Part shown: piece after piece, positions 42,989-51,896 of the stretch | How positions within the stretch are numbered: position 1 is the stretch's first letter | How the letters are laid out: every line of letters starts with the position of its first letter | From: Terrimonas pollutisoli | GTDB lineage: Bacteria > Bacteroidota > Bacteroidia > Chitinophagales > Chitinophagaceae | Length of the DNA stretch: 64,000 nucleotides | Reading direction: 5' to 3' | Assembly: GCF_029360765.1 (NCBI RefSeq) | Contig: NZ_JARKNA010000012.1 | Coordinates: forward strand, 95,131 to 159,130 | Position numbers and translations under genes: made by a program | Notes under the pieces: model-generated | The model's input: the letters and a program-made list of their open reading frames with translations, nothing else | Database searches by the model: none | What the model was told of the DNA's origin: nothing

Positions 42989-43654
42989 ATGATGGATCTT
43001 TGTTTTTCAATGAATATGCTGACAAATGCATCCCTGCAAACCTTTTCTATTCGTTCGCATTGGGTAAAAGTTTATGTTCCGGATATAGACCATGTAAAAG
43101 ATGTATACGGGAAACAGAAGCAAAGTGCTCCACCCGCAGCATTTCCCTATTGGGCACAAATTTGGCCGGCTGCACTTGGCCTGTGTGAGTTTTTAGCCGA
43201 TCATCTTCCATATATCCAGGATAAAAAAATAGTAGAATTAGGTGCCGGTCTTGCCCTGCCCTCACTGTTTGCCAGCCGCTACGCAAAGGAAGTAGTTGCC
43301 AGCGATTTTAATCCTGACGCCGTAACCTTGATGCAACGTTCAGCAATCCGGAATGGAATAAAAAACATCCATTGCCGGCTGCTTGACTGGAACCATTTGC
43401 CCCCATCTCTCGCCGCGGATACTTTGCTGATGAGCGATGTGAATTATGACCCCGTTGCCTTTGAAACGCTTTATGCTGTTCTTAAACAATTTTTGGCAAC
43501 CAAAGCCGTAATTATTTTAAGCACACCGCAGCGACTGATGGCCAAACCTTTTATTGAACGCTTATTACCTCATTGTATCATAAGGGAGACTAAAATGATT
43601 GCTACCGCGAACGGACCTGTTGCAATCACCATCCAGGTATTGCAACAAACTTGA
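42989..43654 (+). CDS. SAM-dependent methyltransferase, METTL21-like (Methyltransf_16)
   Basis: A protein of about 221 residues of the METTL21/Methyltransf_16 type. The SAM-binding motif I is KIVELGAGLALPSLFAS, preceded by the family's PYWAQIWPAALGLCEFLAD; motif II is VVASDFNPDAVTLM, and LLMSDVNYDPVAFETLYAV is equivalent to the post-II region. Relatives methylate lysines of proteins; here the substrate is unknown. ATGs at 42989, 42992, 43010 and 43016 all fit, so the N-terminus is uncertain. It is cytoplasmic and monocistronic. Confidence 0.82.
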   Translation: MMDLCFSMNMLTNASLQTFSIRSHWVKVYVPDIDHVKDVYGKQKQSAPPAAFPYWAQIWPAALGLCEFLADHLPYIQDKKIVELGAGLALPSLFASRYAKEVVASDFNPDAVTLMQRSAIRNGIKNIHCRLLDWNHLPPSLAADTLLMSDVNYDPVAFETLYAVLKQFLATKAVIILSTPQRLMAKPFIERLLPHCIIRETKMIATANGPVAITIQVLQQT

Positions 43655-43925
43655 TCAGGACTTTTCAACACAACTAATACTGGTACAAACAAGCGGGCAA
43701 TCTTTCAGGAAATTACACCTGTGCTGCTCGTTTGAACCAACGTGCCAAACCCCATTCCTCGCCAGTTGGCAACTAATAATTTTGCTATTCCGGCATTCGA
43801 AATACTACCAATGCCAATCGAAAATAGGGGTAATTTCAAAAGAGTAAACTTACTCGCAAAAAAGAGTACTTCTGAGATTGGCCGGGCTATAAAAAAAAAC
43901 GTGCTTTGTATCATATTTAACGGTT

Positions 43926-44129
43926 ATGCAACTAATGATGTTTATCGGAAATGACCTCATTGAGTCTATCCAATTAAATCTTGAAAATATTCCTAAACCA
44001 GGCTATGTTGGAAGTATCAAACGTACGCTGAAGCTTAAATACAGTGAGTTGATACAACAAAATCCAGAGCCACCGGAATTTTTGGTAATCGATCCCATTA
44101 AACCCACAATACAACAAAAAAACCTATAA
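43926..44129 (+). CDS. Small hypothetical protein
   Basis: A protein of 67 residues (MQLMMFIGNDLIESIQLNLE, then IPKPGYVGSIKRTLKLKYSE). It is helical with a Pro-rich C-terminus and has no signal peptide. An ATG at 43938 would remove four residues. The preceding 270 bases show no convincing gene. The residue pattern looks protein-like, but no family is recognised. Confidence 0.5.
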   Translation: MQLMMFIGNDLIESIQLNLENIPKPGYVGSIKRTLKLKYSELIQQNPEPPEFLVIDPIKPTIQQKNL

Positions 44130-44242
44130 AAGGTATCTGCAATTTTTTTCGTTTTCGCCGCCTGTCAATTTTAGCTGGCGCCTTGATGATCGCTTGAAAT
44201 AAATTCTTAGCTTAGTTTTTTTAAGCCTATAATTCTGTTGCA

Positions 44243-44379
44243 ATGCGATCTTTTATTCTTGTGTCCTTCCTTTCGATTTTACTTCTCTTGTAAGTGCCAA
44301 TAATGACTCGCTTTATGTAAAATATGCCTCGCCGGTGATCGGAGTTGGTGGTGATCAGAAATTGATGAAAGCGTTTTAA
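44243..44379 (+). pseudogene. Remnant of a small secreted protein
   Basis: An ATG at 44243 opens a signal peptide-like stretch (MRSFILVSFLSILLL) that hits a stop, while a one-base shift continues as SANNDSLYVKYASPVIGVGG to a stop at 44379. Restored, it would be a peptide of about 45 residues, so it is probably a truncated, frameshifted leftover of a secreted protein. The remaining spacer (44130-44242) shows nothing else. Evidence is only the composition of the two frames. Confidence 0.35.
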
Positions 44380-44395
44380 CTCTTTTTTTCGTTGA

Positions 44396-44989
44396 TCATT
44401 GATTGGCTTTTCCGGCTAATGAATGATTTTCCAATTGCTGTCTGACGTATTTAAGGGCTTGCCTTGTACAATAGGATTGATAGGGTATTGAAAAAAATGG
44501 GGCGGCTAGTTTTGACAATAATGTTCCCGGCTTTGAAAAAGTATGAATTCGAAAAACAGTTTTGCCAGCTAATTTCTCTATGGTAAATGTTGAGATGCCC
44601 TTCTCCACATGACCCCGGATAGTTTCATAGCTAAATCCCATCTTGTTGGGTTCATGAATGATTTCCTTTATCCGGACTCCAACGATTATCTTTTGCGATA
44701 AAAAACCAGCCGGCGGAATAAAAGCCTGCTGAATGATGGTATCTCCAATATTCATTTGTCTTTGCTCATGTGACCATTGTGTCAAAAACAACATGATGTG
44801 GGGAGGAAAAATTTTATACTCAAAAAAGAAACCTGTATCTAACTCCGCTAAATCTTTGTCTGTGTTAATAATAATAGAAGATGTTTTCTCAGTTAGCCTG
44901 GTAATGTCATAATCACTAACTGGCTGCGCTTTCAGCAAATTAAGATGTGCAGGAAAATTGGACTCCTGGTTATTGAGATAAACTTTCAT
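44396..44989 (-). CDS. DUF1990 family protein
   Basis: A protein of 197 residues whose length and motifs fit DUF1990, a START-like fold: FPPHIMLFLTQWSHEQRQMN, GVRIKEIIHEPNKMGFSYET and the end PYQSYCTRQALKYVRQQL. Members bind a hydrophobic ligand in related proteins, but no function is established. It has no signal peptide. The gene is divergent from the fructosamine-kinase-like gene by about 115 bases. Confidence 0.8.
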   Translation of the reverse strand: MKVYLNNQESNFPAHLNLLKAQPVSDYDITRLTEKTSSIIINTDKDLAELDTGFFFEYKIFPPHIMLFLTQWSHEQRQMNIGDTIIQQAFIPPAGFLSQKIIVGVRIKEIIHEPNKMGFSYETIRGHVEKGISTFTIEKLAGKTVFRIHTFSKPGTLLSKLAAPFFSIPYQSYCTRQALKYVRQQLENHSLAGKANQ

Positions 44990-45104
44990 TCAAAGATTTC
45001 GTCATTTGCAATAGCAAAGAAAGCTGATAGTTCGCAATAATGACAAAGGAAAGGGCTTTACAAATTGTTATTGTAAATTGAATCACATAGAACCTCTTCA
45101 AAAA

Positions 45105-45962
45105 ATGATGATAGACCTGCAACCTGTTTTCCGGGACTGTGGCCTTTCAATAATGCATCACCGGCCCGTGCATGGTGGCGATATCAATGAATGTTATTGC
45201 CTGCATACAAATCATGAGAAATATTTCCTGAAAGTAAATGATAGCAACCTTTACCCGGCCATGTTTGAAAAGGAGGCCCGTGGCCTGGATGCTTTGCGAA
45301 GTAATAGTTCGCTTATGATACCGATGGTTATTAAATACGGCGTTGTTAATTCCTGCCAATATCTTTTGCTTGAATGGATAGAACCAGGAAGTATCTCACC
45401 GGATTTCTGGAAAAGATTTGGCGCCGCACTGGCCGCTATCCACCTTCAACAACAATCTTATTTTGGCTGGAAGGAAGATAACTACATAGGTAGCCTTCAG
45501 CAGGTAAATACACCCCATACCCGTTGGTCTTCCTTCTATGCTGAATGTCGCATTATGCCATTGGTAAAAACGTTAGCCGATACTCATGCTTTCACCAAAA
45601 ATGATGTCAGTTCAGCTATTACGCTTTGCAAAAAACTGCACGATTTATTCCCGGATGAACCTCCTTCCCTGCTGCATGGGGACCTTTGGAGTGGAAATTA
45701 TATGGCGGCAAAGAACGGTAAAGCTTCCTTATTTGACCCGGCGGTGTACTATGGTCATAGGGAGATGGACATTGGAATGACCCTGTTATTCGGTGGATTT
45801 AGCGAACTGTTTTACGAGGGATACAACGAAGTGTATTCGCTTAAAACCGGCTGGCAGCAACGATTACAGCTTACACAGCTTTATCCGTTATTGGTGCACT
45901 CTATCTTATTCGGTGGTCACTATATTGGGAGCTGCAGGGAAATCATCCGGCGCTTTTCTTAA
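45105..45962 (+). CDS. Fructosamine/ketosamine-3-kinase family protein
   Basis: A protein of about 285 residues of the fructosamine-3-kinase family. The nucleotide-binding region starts at HRPVHGGDINECYC, the Lys is in YFLKVNDSNLYPAMF, the hinge is LLLEWIEPG, and the catalytic loop LLHGDLWSGN is followed by SLFDPAVYYGHREMDIGMTL. It would phosphorylate sugar adducts on proteins or small amines and thereby destabilise them. An in-frame TTG at 45078 could add nine residues; the ATG at 45105 matches relatives better. Confidence 0.88.
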   Translation: MMIDLQPVFRDCGLSIMHHRPVHGGDINECYCLHTNHEKYFLKVNDSNLYPAMFEKEARGLDALRSNSSLMIPMVIKYGVVNSCQYLLLEWIEPGSISPDFWKRFGAALAAIHLQQQSYFGWKEDNYIGSLQQVNTPHTRWSSFYAECRIMPLVKTLADTHAFTKNDVSSAITLCKKLHDLFPDEPPSLLHGDLWSGNYMAAKNGKASLFDPAVYYGHREMDIGMTLLFGGFSELFYEGYNEVYSLKTGWQQRLQLTQLYPLLVHSILFGGHYIGSCREIIRRFS

Positions 45963-46106
45963 CGCCGGAATAAAAACACCAATGAAAAAATTGAGTTTCC
46001 CTAGGAAAATGTGGAAATTTTATGAATAACTCATTGGGTAAATCATCTATATTTATCAACGTTAACACTAACCAAGAACCCATTATAATTCAAAAACAAA
46101 AACAAA

Positions 46107-46499
46107 ATGGCAACAAAAAAGAAAGCAGCCCCAAAAAAAGCAGCCAAGAAAGCAGCTCCAAAAAAAGCAGCTAAAAAAGCGGCTCCAAAAAAAGCAGCGA
46201 AGAAAGCAGCTCCTAAAAAGAAAGCGGCTCCTAAAAAGAAATCAGCCCGTAAACCGAATGCAGCCTTTATGAAAGCCCTCACTCCAAGTGCTGACCTTGC
46301 AGCAGTGATAGGCAGCAAAGGGGTGCCTCGTACAGAAGCCGTAAAAAAAATCTGGGATTATATCAAAGCTAACAAGCTCCAGGATTCAAAGAACAAACGC
46401 ATGATCAATGCAGATGCTAAATTGAAACCAATCTTTGGTGGCAAAAGCCAGGCATCCATGTTCGAGCTTGCAAAATATCTTGGTAAACATTTGAGCTAG
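46107..46499 (+). CDS. SWIB domain protein with histone H1-like basic tail
   Basis: A protein of 130 residues. Residues about 3-50 are a Lys/Ala/Pro-rich tail built from KKAAPKKAA repeats, like the C-terminal tail of histone H1 or bacterial histone-like proteins. The rest is a SWIB/MDM2-type domain (AFMKALTPSADLAAVIGSK, VPRTEAVKKIWDYIKANKLQ, MFELAKYLGKHL). Such proteins are thought to be chromatin-associated DNA-binding proteins. The tail is encoded by near-identical codons, a slippage-prone region. A terminator follows. Confidence 0.92.
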   Translation: MATKKKAAPKKAAKKAAPKKAAKKAAPKKAAKKAAPKKKAAPKKKSARKPNAAFMKALTPSADLAAVIGSKGVPRTEAVKKIWDYIKANKLQDSKNKRMINADAKLKPIFGGKSQASMFELAKYLGKHLS

Positions 46500-46521
46500 T
46501 CACACGATGATTTAGTAACTG

Positions 46522-46554
46522 ACAGGCTTCCGGCGATGGGGCCTGTTTTTTTTT
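46522..46554 (+). terminator. Rho-independent terminator of the SWIB gene
   Basis: The stem acaggc / gcctgt with a 13-base loop is followed by eight T's. Confidence 0.75.
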
Positions 46555-46822
46555 GCTCTAATCCATGCATTGTTTTTACCTAAAGTCATTGTTGAATTTT
46601 ACTCTCAGTTAGAAAAAAGCAAGGTTACGCATTAGGAAAAATTGGACCATCGATAAAAAGCAGTATGCCAGGATGCAGAGTAAGCGGGACAAAAATAAAT
46701 TCACGTACATCATGATGCTACAGGCATGACGCCGAAAATATAACAAACTGTGTCGGGGCGATAAAGTACATGTTGAAGAAGACACTGTTTCTATTCCCAA
46801 AAATATTTAAGAACCTATTTGA

Positions 46823-47395
46823 TCATTTGTGACGGGTGCTGCTCAAACCTGCATTGGCGGCTTTGTTCCAGCCATTTTCAATAGCCTGCATCCTGGAAAT
46901 TCTGCCGGGATGCGTGGCTGATTCTTTTGGCTTTGCAATATACTTCATCACTTCCTGTGCCTGCGACAGGGTTGCTCCCAATTTGTATAACACGAAGCCG
47001 GCAAATTCATCGGCCTCCAGTTCGAGTATCGGTGTACTGCCCGTTTTCCGGATGGTGTGACCATTCAGGTGATGCCCTACTTCATGAGCCAGCAGGGCCA
47101 TGGCCGCCCATTTATCATTGGTTACTTCATTGATCCAGTTGATAAAAGAAGGGTTATATAAAATATATCTTTTGCGATGGGAAATAGATGCTTCTATGTT
47201 GTCCACCTTTGCCTCCTTCAATTCAAAATTGGGAGAAAGCCCGACTACGTTCATGATCTCCGTTAGCATTTTTTCTGCGGGATAGTCGCCAGGCGCATCG
47301 GTTGTTGGCGTGTCAAAACGGGGTGAAAAATTGGGATAGCAGAAGCCGGAAAATGCGATAGCAAAAAATGCAATTAGTAATGGAATTTTTTTCAT
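46823..47395 (-). CDS. M48 family zinc metalloprotease, secreted
   Basis: A protein of 190 residues with a signal peptide (IPLLIAFFAIAFSGFCYP). The zinc site is MALLAHEVGHHLNGH, matching HExxH with the following conserved His, and the third ligand is probably the Glu in LELEADEFAGFVLYKLGA. It ends with THPGRISRMQAIENGW, as in short M48 (BepA/YggG-like) proteases. It likely acts in the periplasm on damaged or outer-membrane proteins. No TPR extension is present. Confidence 0.9.
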   Translation of the reverse strand: MKKIPLLIAFFAIAFSGFCYPNFSPRFDTPTTDAPGDYPAEKMLTEIMNVVGLSPNFELKEAKVDNIEASISHRKRYILYNPSFINWINEVTNDKWAAMALLAHEVGHHLNGHTIRKTGSTPILELEADEFAGFVLYKLGATLSQAQEVMKYIAKPKESATHPGRISRMQAIENGWNKAANAGLSSTRHK

Positions 47396-47695
47396 TTACA
47401 CTGGTATTGGATCTTAAAATAAAAATAGTCCTTGTTTTTCAAAAGACCAATGCCCTGCCATTATTCTCAACATTTATTGACATTTTTTTTACTTGACGCC
47501 TTTCTCCGTGCAACAGTTAATGATAATATTTTATATGTAATGCGTAAAACACTCGCCATGATGTGGCATACTGCCCACAGCTTCCCCAAAAAATGCTTCG
47601 CCCACGGCTCTTTACAAGGGATTTTCAGCTGGCATAGTTGTAGCTGTAATTTATTAGCTGTCACCATTAATTTTTTAAATTTTAAAAGACCTATT
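47396..47695. other. Intergenic stretch upstream of a lipoprotein gene
   Basis: This divergent spacer has open frames on both strands, but neither looks like protein. It holds the promoters of the two flanking genes. The long plus-strand frame starting at 47432 runs into the lipoprotein gene, but only the part from 47696 begins with a signal peptide. Confidence 0.5.
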
Positions 47696-48220
47696 ATGAA
47701 ATTCAAAACTTTTATTGCAGTGGCAGCTATTGCTGCATTCGCATCCTGCTCCTCCCCTTACAAGGCTACCGATACAACAACAGGCACAACAGGTGTAGTA
47801 GTGCCGGCTAATGCAAAAACAGCTTTTACCACGCAGTATCCAACGGCCACTAATGTTGTATGGACAAACTATGATGCTGCTGTCGTCGTTCCTATCGATT
47901 GGGAAATGGCAGGATGGACAACAATGGATGCTAACGACTTCCTCGTAAGATTTGATATGGATGGCGAAAACTATTATGCATGGTATGATAGCGATGGTAG
48001 CTGGGTTGGTTCCGCATACGTCCTGAAAGATCATTCAAAACTGCCGGCACCAGTGAGTACTACAATAACAAACAAGTATGCAGGGTATACAATCGACAAC
48101 GTGAACCGGGAGTTTCAAAAAGATAAAATGGCGTACGAAGTGGAATTGAAGAAAGACGACAGCAAAGTGAAACTATTGCTGGATGCCGATGGTAATATTT
48201 TAAAAGAAAAAGTAAAATAA
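47696..48220 (+). CDS. Putative PepSY-like lipoprotein
   Basis: A protein of 174 residues starting MKFKTFIAVAAIAAFASCSS, a lipoprotein signal with the lipobox Cys at residue 18. Two internally similar units are visible: AFTTQYPTATNVVWTNYD and the later ITNKYAGYTIDNVNREFQKD with VELKKDDSKVKLLLDADGNI. The second is close to the end of BLIP/PepSY-like (DUF2874) domains common in Bacteroidota envelope lipoproteins. Function unknown. Confidence 0.8.
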   Translation: MKFKTFIAVAAIAAFASCSSPYKATDTTTGTTGVVVPANAKTAFTTQYPTATNVVWTNYDAAVVVPIDWEMAGWTTMDANDFLVRFDMDGENYYAWYDSDGSWVGSAYVLKDHSKLPAPVSTTITNKYAGYTIDNVNREFQKDKMAYEVELKKDDSKVKLLLDADGNILKEKVK

Positions 48221-48247
48221 TATCTCTTCATGCCTTAGTTGAGTAAG

Positions 48248-48279
48248 AGGTTTCCCTGGCGGGAAGCCTTTTATTTTTT
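48248..48279 (+). terminator. Rho-independent terminator
   Basis: The stem aggtttccc / gggaagcct (one G-T pair) with a 4-base loop is followed by a T-rich stretch. It overlaps the 3' end of the convergent PAP2 gene. Confidence 0.8.
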
Positions 48280-48940
48280 ATAAACCGGTAATATAAACCT
48301 CCAGCCGGCTTAGTACTACCAGCGAAATTGACAACCATAAAAAACCGATGATAAAACCAGCCAGCACATCGCTGGCATAATGTACCCGAAGATAGACACG
48401 GCTATAACCGATTAAAACAATTAAAATAATAAGCGCTGAACTGACTAAATTACTCAACCATGGCTCCGTAATGACATGCCGCATTATATAGATCACCAAT
48501 CCATAAAAGGTCACCGCCATGATCGCATGGCCACTGGGGAAACTAAGACCCTTTGCGGCTTCCAGCAGTGGTGATAAAGGCCGCTTGCGTTGAAATAAAG
48601 ATTTTAGCAACAACATTAGTACAAGGCTGCTTAAGGCGATGGTCAAAATACGAATGGACGACCAGCTTTGTTTTTTTACCAGCAGAAAATAAAAAATGAG
48701 CAGGAGATTGGCTGGTATTAAAAACTGGTGCTTACCGGGAAGTGTAATGAAAAGAAAAAAACGATTGTTCAAACTATTAACCGAAGGCCTGATCTTATCA
48801 AAGATGGCCAGATCAATGTATTTATGCTTTCGCATTGGCTTTCGCACCAGGAAAACCAGCAGGGTGATAGCTGCAGCAAACAATACTAATGAAAGCAGTG
48901 TCTCAGCAATGATTAAAACAGTTATCTGCCAAACATTCAT
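48278..48940 (-). CDS. PAP2 superfamily phosphatase
   Basis: A protein of 220 residues with about five to six transmembrane segments. The phosphatase signature is complete: KSLFQRKRPLSPL (motif 1), FPSGHAIMAVTFYG (motif 2) and YSRVYLRVHYASDVLAGFI (motif 3), with the catalytic His. It dephosphorylates a lipid phosphate such as undecaprenyl or phosphatidylglycerol phosphate in the membrane. TACCTTTG at 48948-48955 on the minus strand may be its -7 box, though very close to the start. Confidence 0.9.
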   Translation of the reverse strand: MNVWQITVLIIAETLLSLVLFAAAITLLVFLVRKPMRKHKYIDLAIFDKIRPSVNSLNNRFFLFITLPGKHQFLIPANLLLIFYFLLVKKQSWSSIRILTIALSSLVLMLLLKSLFQRKRPLSPLLEAAKGLSFPSGHAIMAVTFYGLVIYIMRHVITEPWLSNLVSSALIILIVLIGYSRVYLRVHYASDVLAGFIIGFLWLSISLVVLSRLEVYITGL

Positions 48941-48991
48941 GAATTACCAAAGGTAAATATCCAATAAAAGAAAGATCCCACTGATTACAAC

Positions 48992-49435
48992 CTATTCGAG
49001 ACTGGCATTACCGTCAATATACTTCAGGTTGTATTTGAATTGAGATAAGCGCCAGCCAGCCGGCGTTCGTTCTGCTTTCAGGTCATAGCTACCGACAAAA
49101 GCACGGGTATTGCCTTTTGTCGTGGCCTTTTTATAATGGGTAGCTACAGCATAGGCTAAAATATCGGCTTTGTCATTATCGACTTTAATGATATAGTGTC
49201 CCGCCTGGTGATGCACAGCATCAAGACCAACAAAGCCTTCCTTCCACATTCCGCAAACTGCTTTCGCTTCCATGTTGCCTGGATTATCACCGCCGGCACT
49301 TGTCATATCCAACCAGATAACCGGTATAAATACTTCATCCAGCAACTGCTGCCATTGCTGGCCATCACAATACATAAATAATTTATTAGCCAGTTCTGTC
49401 AATTCTATTTTATCAGCAATCACATCTGTAATCAT
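48992..49435 (-). CDS. SnoaL/NTF2-like domain protein
   Basis: A protein of 147 residues with the cone-shaped NTF2 fold pattern (IELTELANKLFMYCDGQQWQ, VKVDNDKADILAYAVATHYK and AGWRLSQFKYNLKYIDG). Such domains are ligand-binding or small hydrolase/isomerase cores; the substrate is unknown. It has no signal peptide. It lies between the PAP2 and PQQ-type genes in the same direction. Confidence 0.84.
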   Translation of the reverse strand: MITDVIADKIELTELANKLFMYCDGQQWQQLLDEVFIPVIWLDMTSAGGDNPGNMEAKAVCGMWKEGFVGLDAVHHQAGHYIIKVDNDKADILAYAVATHYKKATTKGNTRAFVGSYDLKAERTPAGWRLSQFKYNLKYIDGNASLE

Positions 49436-49484
49436 ATATACCAGGATTTATAAATTGAATAATTGTTACTTGTCTTCACTCTTA

Positions 49485-51461
49485 TTATTTCTCTAACGCA
49501 TACGCCACCACATAGTCTCCCAGTTTCGTTCCAAGCTTACCATGGCCGCCGGCTGCAATGACCACGTATTGCTTACCATTTAATTCATAGGTCATCGGCG
49601 TAGCCTGTCCCCCTGCCGGCAGCATTGACTGCCACAACATCTCTCCGGTGCCAGTATCAAATGCCCTGAACAGACCATCTAGGCATGAAGCAATAAATGT
49701 CAAACCTCCCGCTGTGGTGATGGCGCCGCCCAAATTTATCGAACCCCATTTCACTGCATCAGGGTATTTCGCCGGATCCATCATTACACCCAAGGGCACT
49801 TCCCATTTTAATTTTCCCGAAACGAGGTCAACGGCTGCCAATGTTCCCCACGGCGGTTTAGTCTGCATCACGAACTGGCCATTGTCGATAGTAAAAAGAT
49901 ATTCACGACTCATAATGTAAGGGGTTCCTTCCTGTGGCGCTACTTCTGCCCTGGGTAAAGCTGTATTCACAGCTTTCGTAGTATTATCTGTTTTTGGAAA
50001 CAAAGTGATCAGGGCAGCCAGGTGATTCACATTGGTGATCAAAAGATTTTGCTGCGGATCATAACTGGCGCCACTCCAGTTCATGCCACCTACATTGCTG
50101 GGTGTAATAATGCTTCCCTTTAAACTGGGCGGAGTAAAGATGCCATGATTAACATGTTTGTTGATCCGATCCTTTGCCTGCTGCAACAATTCCGGCGTGG
50201 GTCCCCATGCATCATCTTCTGTAACTTTTTGTAAACCCAAGGCCGGCAATTGCGCTGGGAAGGGTTGTGTTTTAGCGGCTTCTTCACCCGGAACATCCGA
50301 GGCAGGAACAGGCCGCTCTTCTACAGGGAACAGGTGCTCACCTGTTTTTCTATCGAGTACAAATATGTGTCCCATTTTAGTAACGACTACCACGGCCGGT
50401 ACTTTCTTTCCGTTTCTTTCCAACTCAATCAATAAAGGTTGCGCTGGTATATCATAATCCCAGATATCGTGATGTACGGTTTGGAAATGCCATACTACTT
50501 TTCCGGTGGAAGCTTTGATAGCAACAATAGAATTCGCATACAAATTATTACCCTTTCTTTCACCGCCATAATAATCCGTGCTGGGACAGGATGTAGAAAC
50601 ATATGCCATATCCAATGAAGGATCAGCTGAAATCGGTGCCCAGGCATTAGCGGCTCCTGCCTTTTTCGCTTTATCAGCTTTCCAGGTATCGTAGCCTGCA
50701 TCGGTTGGCTTCCTCGGGATAGGATCCCACGACCAAACCAGTTTTCCATCCCGGGCATCATAAGCTCTAACAACACCGGGAGGGAAATCAATTCTTGTAT
50801 TGTCACCCATTGTGGAACCAATTACGATCAAATCGTTGATCACAGCTGCCGGCGAAGTAACCTGGATGGCTCCTACTCCCTTCTTTAGATCAATGATGCC
50901 ATTCTTTCCAAATTCAACTACTGGTTTGCCTGTCGAAGCATCCAGTGCAATCAGGCGGCCATCGATAGTTGCAGAAAGAATGCGCATGTAATCATTATCG
51001 CCCGGTTTTCTTTTATTGTTTATCCATTTCGACACACCCCTGGATGTGATTTCTGAATAATCCCCTTTGAGATTCACCTTAGGGTCATAAACCCACAACT
51101 CTTTACCACTTGCACCATCAATCGCAATGACCCTGTTGCTCGGTGTACTGAAATAAAGAACACCATCAATCATCAAAGGAGTTGCTTCAAAAGCGGCTTT
51201 AGCGCCGATATTAGTTCCTTCATATGTTTTCAACTCTCCGGATTGGTAGGTCCATGCGGGCTTCAGCGTCTTAACATTGCTTGGGTTGATCTGTCCAACA
51301 GGCGAATAACGCATACCCCCCGGATCGTTGGCATAATTGGCCCATTGGCCGCCGGCTACAAAATTTGCTTCTCTTACAGACTGTGATTGATTGACTGACT
51401 GTGTATGACCAACAGCAATGAAAAAAACAAAAAGAACTGTTGCGATAATATTTTTTTTCAT
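49485..51461 (-). CDS. PQQ-dependent (quinoprotein) dehydrogenase, secreted
   Basis: A protein of 658 residues with a signal peptide (NIIATVLFVFFIAVGHTQ). An eight-bladed beta propeller of the PQQ alcohol/glucose dehydrogenase type follows: MRYSPVGQINPSNVKTLKPAWTY at the start and repeated W-motif-like stretches such as GKELWVYDPK, GKVVWHFQTVHHDIWDYD and GTGEMLWQSM. The HHDIWDYD segment is the usual PQQ-site motif. There is no haem-c CxxCH motif, so electrons would pass to a separate acceptor. Glucose is a possible substrate, but family members also oxidise alcohols and polyols. Confidence 0.88.
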   Translation of the reverse strand: MKKNIIATVLFVFFIAVGHTQSVNQSQSVREANFVAGGQWANYANDPGGMRYSPVGQINPSNVKTLKPAWTYQSGELKTYEGTNIGAKAAFEATPLMIDGVLYFSTPSNRVIAIDGASGKELWVYDPKVNLKGDYSEITSRGVSKWINNKRKPGDNDYMRILSATIDGRLIALDASTGKPVVEFGKNGIIDLKKGVGAIQVTSPAAVINDLIVIGSTMGDNTRIDFPPGVVRAYDARDGKLVWSWDPIPRKPTDAGYDTWKADKAKKAGAANAWAPISADPSLDMAYVSTSCPSTDYYGGERKGNNLYANSIVAIKASTGKVVWHFQTVHHDIWDYDIPAQPLLIELERNGKKVPAVVVVTKMGHIFVLDRKTGEHLFPVEERPVPASDVPGEEAAKTQPFPAQLPALGLQKVTEDDAWGPTPELLQQAKDRINKHVNHGIFTPPSLKGSIITPSNVGGMNWSGASYDPQQNLLITNVNHLAALITLFPKTDNTTKAVNTALPRAEVAPQEGTPYIMSREYLFTIDNGQFVMQTKPPWGTLAAVDLVSGKLKWEVPLGVMMDPAKYPDAVKWGSINLGGAITTAGGLTFIASCLDGLFRAFDTGTGEMLWQSMLPAGGQATPMTYELNGKQYVVIAAGGHGKLGTKLGDYVVAYALEK

Positions 51462-51896
51462 AAAACAAACAGTATTGAACAAAAAAATTAAAGAGAATTG
51501 AAGGTAGGAAGTTTTTATTCATGACTATTGTAGTTCACAGCATAGGCCAATTCATATTTTGTGCTGCAAATGATTTGAACTGTAATCGTCTTCAAATCTT
51601 ATTTAATCTCCTTGCTGTTTCCGGAATCTTATGTTTTAACCTTAGTAGAAAAAAAGATTGATTGCCCCCAAACCTTATTACCTTATTTTGATGAATTATA
51701 TTTTTCAACGGTTTTTTGGGCTATTTGAGGTAAGCGGTACAGAGTTGAAAATATGAAACGAGTATATGAATTGCTATAGTCTATTTTCATGCAATAAGGT
51801 AATAAGGTTGCGTCATTGATGAGATGTTTTTTCTACTAAGGTTTGTTCAGGTGAATTGAATGTGTTTTTTTTAATCGGTCTTTCTTTCCAAGCGTT
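51462..51896. other. Long intergenic stretch with nested inverted repeats
   Basis: No gene is seen between the PQQ-type and carbon-nitrogen hydrolase genes, both on the minus strand. The notable content is the paired repeats at 51638-51843, described separately. Confidence 0.6.
51638..51843. repeat. Nested pair of perfect 17-bp inverted repeats
   Basis: Outer arms: aaccttagtagaaaaaa at 51638-51654 and its exact complement at 51827-51843. Inner arms: aaccttattaccttatt at 51671-51687 and its exact complement at 51793-51809. The spacing between the arms is 16 bases on the left and 17 on the right, so the whole unit of 206 bases is symmetric, with a 105-base interior showing no clear symmetry. 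The form fits a stem-loop or a small non-autonomous element. Confidence 0.9.

Noticed and set aside
43705..43954. Small genes on either strand before 43926
   Set aside because: Both strands are open over about 210 bases, but neither shows a protein-like pattern or a recognised family, so no gene was called.
47432..47695. N-terminal extension of the PepSY-like lipoprotein
   Set aside because: The lipoprotein signal peptide starts at 47696; the upstream part reads as noncoding.
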